Source: Lewinellaceae bacterium
Lineage (GTDB): Bacteria > Bacteroidota > Bacteroidia > Chitinophagales > Saprospiraceae
DNA length: 64,000 bases
Direction: 5' to 3'
Assembly: GCA_020636095.1 (NCBI GenBank)
Contig: JACJYN010000006.1
Coordinates: forward strand, 248,001 to 312,000
Shown here: in pieces, positions 25,446 through 33,231 of the stretch
Position numbering within the stretch: position 1 is the first letter of the stretch
Layout: each line of letters starts with the position of its first letter
Notes under the pieces: model-generated
Database searches by the model: none
Told to the model about the DNA's origin: nothing
Seen by the model: only the letters and a program-made list of their open reading frames with translations
Program-made: the position numbers and the translations under genes

Positions 25446-26186
25446 TCACGGTTCGGGGGCGGTCTTGGAAGAATCCGCCACCATTTTCTGGATCTTCTCT
25501 ATTTCGGCGGGCGTCAGCTCCCGCCACTGGCCCACTCTCAGGCTGCCCAACTGGACATTCATGATGCGGACGCGCTTCAGCCTGGTGACATCGTAGCCCA
25601 GGTACTGGCACATACGGCGAATCTGCCGGTTCAGGCCCTGGATCAGGATGATCTTAAAGGTGTGGGCATTCAACTGCTCTACCTGGCATTTCTTGGTGAC
25701 GGTGTCCAGGATAGGGACCCCCGCGCCCATTTTTTTTATAAAATCCGGTGTGATGGGCTGTTTGACGGTGACGATGTATTCCTTCTCGTGCTGGTTGCCG
25801 GCGCGGAGAATCTTGTTGACGATATCGCCGTCGTTGGTCAGGAAGATGAGTCCCTCGGAGGGTTTGTCCAGGCGGCCGATGGGAAAGAGCCGCTGGGGGT
25901 GGCCAATGTAGCGAATGATGTTTTTCGGCTCTTTGGAATCGGTGGTGCAGACGATGCCTACCGGTTTGTTGAAAGCGATGTACAGCGCCCGGGGTTTGGA
26001 TTTCAAGAGCTGGCCGTCGATGTGCACTTCATCCCCTTCGAATACGCGGTTGCCCAGTTGGGTGGGTTGCCCATTGATGGTGACGCGGCCCTCGGCGATC
26101 ATTTTGTCGGCCTCCCGGCGGGAACAGATGCCGGTGCTGCTGATGTACTTATTGAGGCTTACGGAGTTTTCGTTGGTTCGGTCCAC
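25446..26186 (-). CDS. rluF: RluF-like 23S rRNA pseudouridine synthase
   Basis: Family RsuA/RluB/E/F. An S4 RNA-binding domain (LNKYISSTGICSRREADKMI, VTINGQPTQLG) precedes the catalytic domain with LFPIGRLDKPSEGLIFLTND, where Asp in GRLD is the nucleophile. LIQGLNRQIRRMCQYLGYDV is the RluF-type motif for position 2604. It isomerises uridine to pseudouridine in 23S rRNA. Length 246 residues is normal for RluF. Assignment to RluF rather than RluB/RsuA rests on the QGLNRQIRRM stretch. Confidence 0.85.
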   Translation of the reverse strand: MDRTNENSVSLNKYISSTGICSRREADKMIAEGRVTINGQPTQLGNRVFEGDEVHIDGQLLKSKPRALYIAFNKPVGIVCTTDSKEPKNIIRYIGHPQRLFPIGRLDKPSEGLIFLTNDGDIVNKILRAGNQHEKEYIVTVKQPITPDFIKKMGAGVPILDTVTKKCQVEQLNAHTFKIILIQGLNRQIRRMCQYLGYDVTRLKRVRIMNVQLGSLRVGQWRELTPAEIEKIQKMVADSSKTAPEP

Positions 26187-26199
26187 AGGTTGAGCTTTT

Positions 26200-26372
26200 T
26201 CACAGCGTTTTTACGGTCTCCTGCCAGAGTTTCTCCCTGGTGATCTTGACGGAACTGTCCTCGGTGTCGGTAGTTTTGCATTTTCGGATCATGAGAATAT
26301 GCGTTCTTCGCCCAGCTGGTTGTTATGAAATTCAATAACTCTATCGCCGGATGTGATTTTTGGGTATTGCAT
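26200..26372 (-). pseudogene. Two overlapping mini-frames, probably one frameshifted small gene
   Basis: A frame from 26372 reads MQYPKITSGDRVIEFHNNQL then GEERIFS and stops. Its stop overlaps an ATG as ATGA (26292-26289), which opens 30 codons (KCKTTDTEDSSVKITREK, LWQETVKTL). Both halves look protein-like, so this is either a coupled pair or a small protein split by a frameshift. No family is recognised with confidence. Confidence 0.35.
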
Positions 26373-26392
26373 AATAGCTCTATTTCGGATTT

Positions 26393-26683
26393 CTAACCAT
26401 AATTAATGCGGTCGCGAATGGTCCCATCCTTCCGGTGGATGATCACATCAGCCCCGTAATTTTGGGCGATTTCCCGAGCCCGTTCGATGGCGTCATCCTG
26501 ATATGGGTAGATGGCCGTATAGCGCTCGTTGCCCTCTCCTTTCACCGCCCAGCCTTTCGGGTGGGGCACGACGTGTTGATGGTGGGTGTCGGGACGGGCG
26601 CCGGCGCCGAGATTCTTCAGGACGATCCCGGCGACCTTTTTGGCGAGGTTGGCCCAGAAGGTGGATTGGCGGATGTCTGCCAT
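26393..26683 (-). CDS. DUF2188-domain protein
   Basis: 96 residues. The last ~55 show the DUF2188 signature: QHVVPHPKGWAVKGEGNER, then a helix (DDAIERAREIAQNYGADV) and VIIHRKDGTIRDRINYG. The first ~40 residues form an extra N-terminal extension. Function is unknown; the family is small, cytoplasmic and sometimes stress-linked. It lies 25 bp before the membrane protein gene on the same strand's 3' side, so co-transcription is possible. Confidence 0.85.
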   Translation of the reverse strand: MADIRQSTFWANLAKKVAGIVLKNLGAGARPDTHHQHVVPHPKGWAVKGEGNERYTAIYPYQDDAIERAREIAQNYGADVIIHRKDGTIRDRINYG

Positions 26684-26708
26684 GGTGGTGTTCTATTTTA
26701 AAGTCGAA

Positions 26709-28400
26709 TTAATATTCTTCAATGGTTTCCGCCAAAATAGTCAAACTAAAAGGGCGGTAATGGCCCCAAACCTGAACTTGCATGCCTTCTTCCAATTTGG
26801 CGTTACCATTCAACAACTGCATTTTGGTATTTTCTGTAACCTCGATGGTTTTAATCCGGCCCGCCGGCCCGCCGGCTATCCGGTAGCGGCCCTTTTGCCC
26901 GTCCAGGACTTTTCCCCTGGCAAAGGAAGGTTTTCCCTTGCCGTATCTCCAAGCCTGGATGTCTCTTAAGTCGTACAATTCAAAAAAATCACCTTGAAAA
27001 ACATTCTGGCTGTGGGGTGGCACATCCGCCTGCACAAACCTGTTTTCGTTCAAATTGGAACCGGCGGCCTGCCGGATGAGATACACCTGATCGTAATTTT
27101 TCAACTCCTCAACCGTAAACAAATATTCGGCCATGCCTTTGCTGCCGAATTCCCAGCTGCTCAATAGCCGGAGGTCTTGCCGGCCTACGATCAATGTGTT
27201 TTTCCCGAGGCCCACCTCGTTTTTTATTTCTTTGAATTCTGTGTATGCCGGGTTGCTCATACACGCTCCCCCGGGCATGAACACTCCGGCTATGGACAGG
27301 GCAATGATCATCCCAAGCAGGGCGGCCGGAAAAAGCTTCACCCAAGGGGAGGTTTTTATGCTAAAAATAATAAAATAGGCCATAGTAAGAGGAATATAGG
27401 CCATCATCTGTAACCTGGATGCCCATTCAAAGCCAATAAAGGGCGACAATAACAGGGCTGCCAAGGTCAAAGAGGTAAATCCGAACAGCTGTTCCATGCG
27501 GCCCAGTTTTTTCCATATTGAGATAAATGCGACTATGGCCAATGCCAGCAAGGCATTGGAAGAAATAAAATTAATAGGGTTTACAAAGTTGCTGAAAGGT
27601 ACCCCATCTAACGTGAGCAAGATCAAGGGCGCTTCAAAAACTTTTAAGGGCAAGGTAACCAGCCTGAAAAAACGAACCGGGTCAAATGCGGCTATCAAGG
27701 CGAAAGGGAAGGCTATAGATGCCACCGTTTTCAGGCCAATGATGGGTTGAAAAACGAACGACTTTCTGTTTTGCATCAGCCAAAAGCAGCCCCATAAACC
27801 AGAATAGAGCATCAACAGGGCCAAGCTTCCGAAATGAGTCAACCCACACAGAACCAACGCAGCCAAAGAATAATACAGGTCTCTCCTTTCGCCGTATTGG
27901 ATGAGCCGCAAAGCGAAATACAAGTAGGAGAACACCCACACCACCGCGAAGCTGTTCTTCAGAAGTAAACTGCCCGGAAAAGAAAAGAAAGTGCTGACGT
28001 TCATAACCGAAAACAGGAGCACCAGATAAGTTGGCCCGCTCCACTGGGCAAGAGGGCCGTTGAGCGTTCTTGCAATCCAATAAACCGGCAGAATGGCCAG
28101 CGCCGATAAAACGCTGGCTGTGTACCGGGTGGCCAACAGGATGCTCTCGTCCAAAGAGGCAATCCGAAGCCATACCAGCACTTTGGCTACCACCGCTTCT
28201 ATGGAGAACAACAGCGGCATATCCGGAAACGCCAACCGGCCGGTTTCCAATAGGCTCCGCACCTGAATAGGGTAATACGGGCCGTCCGAGCCAACCAGAA
28301 GGAAATTATCGTAAGAAAGGGTGCTGCTCAGCAAGTGCAGCCCGGCTACGAGCAACATTAGGAACAGGATCAGAGGCCATGCCATCCGGGGCTTTATCAT
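26709..28400 (-). CDS. Polytopic membrane protein, GT-C glycosyltransferase-like
   Basis: 563 residues. An N-terminal helix (LILFLMLLVAGLHLLS) is followed by a loop with LLVGSDGPYYPIQVRSLLET, where the Asp-Gly-x-x-Tyr arrangement recalls the first-loop acidic motif of GT-C lipid-linked glycosyltransferases. About ten further hydrophobic segments follow to residue ~385. The last 180 residues are soluble, starting NPAYTEFKEIKNEVGLGKNT, and would lie outside the membrane. It probably moves sugars onto lipids or proteins at the periplasmic face, but this is inference from layout only. It stands alone apart from the DUF2188 gene behind it. Confidence 0.65.
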   Translation of the reverse strand: MIKPRMAWPLILFLMLLVAGLHLLSSTLSYDNFLLVGSDGPYYPIQVRSLLETGRLAFPDMPLLFSIEAVVAKVLVWLRIASLDESILLATRYTASVLSALAILPVYWIARTLNGPLAQWSGPTYLVLLFSVMNVSTFFSFPGSLLLKNSFAVVWVFSYLYFALRLIQYGERRDLYYSLAALVLCGLTHFGSLALLMLYSGLWGCFWLMQNRKSFVFQPIIGLKTVASIAFPFALIAAFDPVRFFRLVTLPLKVFEAPLILLTLDGVPFSNFVNPINFISSNALLALAIVAFISIWKKLGRMEQLFGFTSLTLAALLLSPFIGFEWASRLQMMAYIPLTMAYFIIFSIKTSPWVKLFPAALLGMIIALSIAGVFMPGGACMSNPAYTEFKEIKNEVGLGKNTLIVGRQDLRLLSSWEFGSKGMAEYLFTVEELKNYDQVYLIRQAAGSNLNENRFVQADVPPHSQNVFQGDFFELYDLRDIQAWRYGKGKPSFARGKVLDGQKGRYRIAGGPAGRIKTIEVTENTKMQLLNGNAKLEEGMQVQVWGHYRPFSLTILAETIEEY

Positions 28401-28487
28401 ATAATCATTTTAGGAAGATGTTAGATTAACGAACCCGAAAAGAAAAGATTTCTTTCGGAACTCAAAAATGGGTTTTTTATAGAATGC

Positions 28488-28620
28488 TGCAAACAGCGAA
28501 TACCGAATACCGAACAGCAAACCCCCAAACAGCGAACCCCCAAACGGCGAACCCCGAACAGCAAACCCCGAACAGCGAATACCGAACAGCGAACCCCCGA
28601 ACAGCAAACCCCGAACCCCG
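28488..28620. repeat. Low-complexity array of CGAACAGCGAATAC words
   Basis: About 130 bp of degenerate 7-8-base units (CGAATACCGAAC, CAAACAGCGAACC) in one orientation. Read in frame it would add a spurious T-A-N-P repeat peptide to the P-type ATPase. It is the same word type as the arrays in families C-E, reverse orientation relative to 8102-8256. No terminal arms are recognised. Confidence 0.75.
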
Positions 28621-28696
28621 AACCACGCTGACAATTATCAGCACACGCTTATTGCACCTATCGTATATTGGGGGTTCACTACATCCCACACCTCCA

Positions 28697-31264
28697 ATGA
28701 ACTGGCATTTCCTCAGTGGTGAAGAAGCGCTCGAACAGGCCGGCAGCCGCCCCGGCGGCCTGACGGTTTCCGAGTCGGAAGAAAGGCTGATCCAATACGG
28801 CCCCAACCAACTGGCCGGCAAGAAAAAGAAACCCGCCTGGCTAATGCTCCTCAGCCAGTTTAAGGACGTAATGATCCTGATCCTCATGGCGGCCGCCGTC
28901 GTGTCGGGACTGGTAGGCGACCTCAAGGACACCGTCGTCATTCTGATCATTGTGGTGCTCAACGCTATAGTCGGTTTCGCACAGGAATACCGGGCGGAAA
29001 AAGCGCTGGAGGCTCTGAAAAAGATGTCGGCCCCCTCGGCTATCGTGCTGCGGGGCGGCGCCCCCGTACACATCGACGCCGCCCGCCTGGTGCCGGGCGA
29101 CGTAGTGCTGCTGGAAGCCGGCAGCCTGGTGCCCGCCGACATCCGTCTGCTGGAAACGCATTCCCTGAAGATTGAAGAGGCTTCGCTCACCGGCGAGTCC
29201 GCCGCCGTGGAAAAGCAAACCCAAAAACTGAAGGAGGAAGATTTGCCCCTGGGCGACCGCACCAACATGGCCTTTAAGAGCACGATGGCCACCTACGGCC
29301 GGGGCAGCGGCGTGGTGGCCGCCACCGGCATGCAAACGGAGATCGGCCGCATCGCGCAGATGCTACAGGAGGACGAATCATTGACCCCATTGCAGAAGCG
29401 GCTGGGTGATTTCGGCCGGAAGCTCTCCCTGGCGGTGCTCGGCATTTGTGCGATCATCTACGGGACGGGGCTGCTCCAGGGCGAAGACTCCCTGAACATG
29501 CTGCTGACCGCCATCTCGGTGGCGGTGGCGGCCATCCCCGAAGCGCTGCCGGCCGTGGTGACCATCGCGCTGGCGCTGGGCGCCAGGCGGTTAGTTCGTA
29601 AAAATGCCCTCATTCGCAAATTGCCGGCCGTGGAGACCCTGGGCTCCGTCACCTTCATCTGCACCGACAAAACGGGAACGCTCACCCAGAACCGGATGAC
29701 GGTTACGGAAACCTGGACGCCGCCCTCCCCGCCGGCCGGACTGAACCTCCAGCCGCAGGAAGCCCTGCTGCTGTGCATGGCCCTCAACCACGATGTGCAA
29801 AAAGACGTGGACGGTGAGCTCGACGGCGAATCGACGGAGGTGGCCTTGGCCGCTTATGCGGAGGGCCATCCCGCCCGGCCCGGCTTCAGCCGCAGCCAGT
29901 ACCCCCGGGTAGCGGAGCTGCCGTTCGACTCCGTCCGTAAAATGATGACGACCGTCCACGAATACGACGGCCGTTTTCTGGTTGTCACCAAAGGCGCCCT
30001 GGAGTCCGTACTGGCCGCCTGTGAAGATGTAGATGAAGACAGCCTCACTGCCGAGGCCGAACGCATGGGGCAGCAGGGGTTGCGCACCCTTGCCTACGGA
30101 TGCCGGCTTCTCGACAAGCTGCCGGACAAGATCGGCTTCGAATCTCTGGAGCAGGGGCTGGAGGCCTGCGGCCTTACCGGCTTGATGGACCCGCCCCGCC
30201 AAGAGGCCGCGAAAGCCATCGCCGATTGTAAGGCCGCCGGTATCGTACCCGTAATGATCACCGGCGACCATCCGGATACCGCCGAGGCCATCGCCCGGCA
30301 GATCGGTATCCTGCACACTCCGACCGACCTACTGCTTACCGGCGCCAAGCTGAAGCAGATGAAAGCCCATTCTTTCGAGGAGAGCATCCACCGGATCAAG
30401 GTGTACGCCCGGGTCTCGCCCGAGCAGAAGCTGCAGATCGTCAAGGCGCTACAGCGCCAGGGGCAGTTCGTGGCAGTGACCGGCGATGGGGTCAACGACG
30501 CGCCCGCCCTCAAGCGCGCCAATATCGGCATTGCCATGGGCATTACCGGCACCGACGTATCCAAGGAGGCTGCCCACATGGTGCTGCTGGACGACAACTT
30601 CGCCACCATCATTAAAGCCGTCAAGGAGGGGCGCCGTATTTTCGATAACATCCGGAAGTTCATCAAATACACCATGACCAGCAACAGTGGGGAAATCTGG
30701 ACTATCTTCCTGGCGCCCCTGGCAGGGCTGCCCATCCCGCTGCTGCCCATCCACATCCTGTGGATCAACCTGGTGACCGACGGCCTGCCTGGCCTGGCCC
30801 TGGCCGGTGAGCCCCCCGAAAAGGGCCTGATGAAGCTGCCGCCCCGGCAACCGGAGGAAAGTATCTTTGCCCATGGACTCGGCATCCACATCCTGTGGGT
30901 GGGCCTGCTGATGGGGGCCGTCTGCCTGGGCACCCAGGCCTGGGCCATTGCCGAAGGTGATCCCAAGTGGCAGACTTATGTATTCACCATCCTGTGTTTC
31001 AGTCAGATGGGGCACGTGCTGGCCATCCGCAGCGAGTATTCCTTCCTGTTCCGGCGGGGTATTTTCACCAACCTTCCCCTGCTCGGGGCGGTGCTGCTGA
31101 CCTTCTTCCTGCAAATGGCCATCCTTTATATCCCCGCCCTGAATGAGATTTTTTCTGTTCAGCCGCTGGCCTGGCAAGAGCTGGGTGCCTGCCTGCTGCT
31201 TTCTTCGATCGTGTTTCATGCGGTGGAGGTGGAGAAGTGGGTGAGGGGGTGGCGGAGGAAATAG
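28697..31264 (+). CDS. P-type (P-II) cation-transporting ATPase, probably Ca2+
   Basis: The start at MNWHFLSGEEALEQAG is chosen because the in-frame codons upstream are repeat array. Motifs in order: SLTGESAAVEKQ (actuator TGES), AAIPEALPAVVTIALALGAR (M4 cation site), ICTDKTGTLTQNRMTV (phosphorylated Asp), MITGDHPDTAEAIA and VTGDGVNDAPALKRANIGIA (hinge). Ten hydrophobic segments are present, with WINLVTDGLPGLALAGEPP in M6. IPEALP plus NLVTDGLP point to the SERCA/PMCA-like calcium group. It would pump Ca2+ out of the cytoplasm using ATP. Length 855 residues is typical. No metal-binding N-terminal domain is present. Confidence 0.9.
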   Translation: MNWHFLSGEEALEQAGSRPGGLTVSESEERLIQYGPNQLAGKKKKPAWLMLLSQFKDVMILILMAAAVVSGLVGDLKDTVVILIIVVLNAIVGFAQEYRAEKALEALKKMSAPSAIVLRGGAPVHIDAARLVPGDVVLLEAGSLVPADIRLLETHSLKIEEASLTGESAAVEKQTQKLKEEDLPLGDRTNMAFKSTMATYGRGSGVVAATGMQTEIGRIAQMLQEDESLTPLQKRLGDFGRKLSLAVLGICAIIYGTGLLQGEDSLNMLLTAISVAVAAIPEALPAVVTIALALGARRLVRKNALIRKLPAVETLGSVTFICTDKTGTLTQNRMTVTETWTPPSPPAGLNLQPQEALLLCMALNHDVQKDVDGELDGESTEVALAAYAEGHPARPGFSRSQYPRVAELPFDSVRKMMTTVHEYDGRFLVVTKGALESVLAACEDVDEDSLTAEAERMGQQGLRTLAYGCRLLDKLPDKIGFESLEQGLEACGLTGLMDPPRQEAAKAIADCKAAGIVPVMITGDHPDTAEAIARQIGILHTPTDLLLTGAKLKQMKAHSFEESIHRIKVYARVSPEQKLQIVKALQRQGQFVAVTGDGVNDAPALKRANIGIAMGITGTDVSKEAAHMVLLDDNFATIIKAVKEGRRIFDNIRKFIKYTMTSNSGEIWTIFLAPLAGLPIPLLPIHILWINLVTDGLPGLALAGEPPEKGLMKLPPRQPEESIFAHGLGIHILWVGLLMGAVCLGTQAWAIAEGDPKWQTYVFTILCFSQMGHVLAIRSEYSFLFRRGIFTNLPLLGAVLLTFFLQMAILYIPALNEIFSVQPLAWQELGACLLLSSIVFHAVEVEKWVRGWRRK

Positions 31265-31347
31265 TGTATTGTGCGGCGATCATCTTGATCGCACTAGCCC
31301 CTTTAAGCGAGCAGCCAGCTCTTAAGTTGTCAGATCATGAAGCACAC

Positions 31348-31377
31348 GTCAAGTGACAACTTCGAGTTGTCTCTTGA
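31348..31377. repeat. Family I hairpin
   Basis: GTCAAG and CTTGAC pair around the inner stem GACAACT-TCG-AGTTGTC. It lies in the gap between the ATPase and WG-repeat genes. Confidence 0.6.
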
Positions 31378-31404
31378 CTTTGCAGATAGAGGCTTCCCAG
31401 GACA

Positions 31405-31433
31405 ATTGAGCAGACAACTCGAAGTTGTCAGCT
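31405..31433. repeat. Family I hairpin, inverted core
   Basis: TTGAGC and GCTCAA pair around GACAACT-CGA-AGTTGTC. It is a second copy 28 bp from the one at 31348. Confidence 0.6.
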
Positions 31434-31455
31434 CAACACAAGGGTACTTTCAAAG

Positions 31456-31851
31456 TTACCTAAAAAACGCTCTCCCCCAGAGATCGATATACCCGAACTT
31501 GCCCGGCTCGTATTCCACCAGGAAAAGATTGCTCTCCCGTATTATTTCCACGCTGTCGTACCGGGGCTTCACCTGCCATCCTCCCGCCTCATTGATGTAA
31601 CCATACTCGCCATCCTGCCGGACAGCCGCCAGCCCGTAGTGGAACAAGCCGGCCTCGGAAAAGCGGAGTTCTATTTTGATGTCCCCGTTTTCATCGGCGT
31701 AGCCCCATTTCCCGTTCGCTCCGATGGGAAAAAGAGTGGGCTCCTCCCGGTAAGGAACGGCGATGGGCTGGGAATGAGCTGAACAGAGCGATAAAATAAG
31801 AAGGCTTGTGATCAGGGTGCGCGTCATTTTTCTTAGGGTTTGTTGATTCAT
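31456..31851 (-). CDS. Secreted WG-repeat protein
   Basis: The signal peptide is MTRTLITSLLILSLCSAHSQ. Three WG-type repeats follow: FPIGANGKWGYADENGDIKI, GLAAVRQDGEYGYINEAGGW and FLVEYEPGKFGYIDLWGRAF. Such repeats form beta-sheet arrays of unknown ligand. At 131 residues it is shorter than most WG proteins (often 200-700), so it may be truncated at its 3' end, next to family I hairpins. The ATG at 31851 lies inside the 8-bp target duplication of a family E element (31856-31944), so its upstream control region was replaced by that element. An internal ATG at 31827 is an alternative. Confidence 0.75.
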   Translation of the reverse strand: MNQQTLRKMTRTLITSLLILSLCSAHSQPIAVPYREEPTLFPIGANGKWGYADENGDIKIELRFSEAGLFHYGLAAVRQDGEYGYINEAGGWQVKPRYDSVEIIRESNLFLVEYEPGKFGYIDLWGRAFFR

Positions 31852-31855
31852 AATA

Positions 31856-31944
31856 GGGAGTGTTCGGAATTCGCTGTTCGCCGTTCGCAAGTTCCGGGAA
31901 ATCAAGGGGCGTTTTTCAGAAGACACAGAAATTTGAACTATCCC
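31856..31944. repeat. Family E element (89 bp) with exact 8-bp target duplication
   Basis: It begins GGGAGTGTTCGGAATTCGC and ends GAACTATCCC. TCATAATA flanks it at 31848-31855 and 31945-31952. It sits 4 bp upstream of the WG-repeat start codon. Confidence 0.82.
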
Positions 31945-32023
31945 TCATAATATCTACAAGGCCACTTTGTTTTCCACCTCACCCCATCCACCTCTCACTA
32001 CTACCTCACCCCATCCCATCCCC

Positions 32024-32071
32024 TCACCCCATCACCCCATCACCCCATCACCCCATCACCCCTTTGAGGAA
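32024..32071. repeat. Tandem CACCCCAT microsatellite
   Basis: About five exact units of CACCCCAT, preceded by degenerate CACCTC/CCCATCC sequence from 31979. It is a candidate slipped-strand tract just past the NTF2-like gene. Confidence 0.7.
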
Positions 32072-32137
32072 GTTTCCCGAGTGCCCCCTTCAATATAACG
32101 TTTCAACCGCTCCTTCACCCCGCCCCGCACCTTATTC

Positions 32138-32545
32138 TTAAAAACCGCTCCACCCCAGTAGCAGGCCAGGAAAACCCAAAGCCTGCCGGGCCCATTTGTA
32201 AAAATCAAACCGGTCGGTGTGCCGGATGATCTTGCCGTCCTGAAACTCGAAGGCCGCCTCAATGCGGTTAACCACCTTTCGCTTCGCTTTTGAGAATGTG
32301 TACCTGGCTACCCATACCGCCTTTCCCTGCTGATCATCGGCTTTCACACCGGAGTACTCCAGCTCCAGGTCCTTACCGTTTTTGACCAGCATTTCCCACA
32401 TTTTCCCTGTTTCGCAGGCATTCAAATCCCGGAAGGCTTCATCGTTGAACACCGCGTCCGGGTGGTAGCATTGTTTCATAGTTTCGTAGTCCTTTCGCTG
32501 GAAGGCCTGGTAGAAGGTGTGGATCAAGGCTTCGTTTGGGTGCAT
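32138..32545 (-). CDS. NTF2/SnoaL-like protein, C-terminus probably frameshifted
   Basis: The start is at MHPNEALIHTFYQAFQRKDY. The NTF2-like fold is seen in TMKQCYHPDAVFNDEAF, WVARYTFSKAKRKVVNRIEA and FEFQDGKIIRHTDRFDFYKW. Such proteins are small ligand-binding or enzyme-like domains; function is unknown. The frame stops after LLLGWSGF, but the +1 frame continues VFKNKVRGGVKERLKRYIEG, the sort of tail relatives carry after LGW. So a one-base slip has probably clipped about 30 residues. It may still fold, as the slip lies at the last helix. Confidence 0.75.
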   Translation of the reverse strand: MHPNEALIHTFYQAFQRKDYETMKQCYHPDAVFNDEAFRDLNACETGKMWEMLVKNGKDLELEYSGVKADDQQGKAVWVARYTFSKAKRKVVNRIEAAFEFQDGKIIRHTDRFDFYKWARQALGFPGLLLGWSGF

Positions 32546-32572
32546 GGGCGTTGGTTGTTTATGAGTGTATTC

Positions 32573-32733
32573 GTAACTATTCAGCAATTCGCAGTTCGCA
32601 ATTCGCAGTTCGCAAGAACCTGCCCAAAACTGGGCTTAAAGCAAAGAACTGGTTCATCAAGCCTGGATTCCTGCTTTTAAGGGCATTGCAGAGCGAATAG
32701 CGAACTGCTAAAAGCGAACTGCTGAATAGTCAC
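32573..32733. repeat. Family C element (161 bp) between two genes
   Basis: The ends are GTAACTATTCAGCAATTCGC and GCGAACTGCTGAATAGTCAC. They are flanked by GTGTATTC (32565-32572) and GTATATTC (32734-32741), an 8-bp duplication with one mismatch. The interior holds inverted GCAGTTCGC words. Confidence 0.75.
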
Positions 32734-32734
32734 G

Positions 32735-33032
32735 TATATTCATAAAACTACCATTGTCGGATGCAAAACACAAGGAAACGCCTTCTTTTTTGGCTTTGAG
32801 TTCTTTGTTGTGCCATACAATGGCGCCGGATTGGTTGTCGAGGGCCAGCAGGCCCTTCGCGCCGGGGGCAATGATCATACCGTCGTTGGCCTGCTTGATC
32901 CAGCCGACTTCGTAGAGGGCTTCCTTCAGGCCGGTTTCCCAGACTTTCCCTGGGAATGGGCAGAGAGAAAGCTCAGAGAGAGAACGGTGGCAACCAGCAG
33001 GCGCCACATGGTCTTGCGATAAAGTGTCATGC
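32735..33032 (-). pseudogene. PQQ/BamB-like secreted protein remnant
   Basis: A signal peptide starts at 33032 (MTLYRKTMWRLLVATVLSLS, then FLSAHSQ) but its frame ends within a few codons. The next frame continues with KVWETGLKEALYEVGWIKQA and MIIAPGAKGLLALDNQSGAI, with an AIVW motif as in beta-propeller PQQ repeats. The frame is then cut near the family C element at 32735. It is thus a 5' fragment with at least one frameshift. Confidence 0.6.
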
Positions 33033-33231
33033 GTTTTATTTATAAAGGTTTATTAAGAGCGTTATTAGTGCAGCCAGGTTCGCGCACGCCGCGCCCGGGT
33101 GAAGGAATGGTTTATCTGCGTTAGTTGCTTATAAAGATGTGGGGAAAGGACAGAGTGCGCGCTCAAAAGTAACGAGGCAGGTGGAAAGGGCAAAGAAAAG
33201 CTTTGGTTTTTTGCGAATCCTGCCGCGCCTA

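Noticed and set aside
28488..28620. Possible CRISPR array
   Set aside because: Same degenerate short words as elsewhere, no spacer structure.
28484..28696. N-terminal extension of the P-type ATPase made of T-A-N-P repeats
   Set aside because: The codons fall in a low-complexity repeat array. The family's natural start fits MNWHFLSGEEALEQ at 28697.
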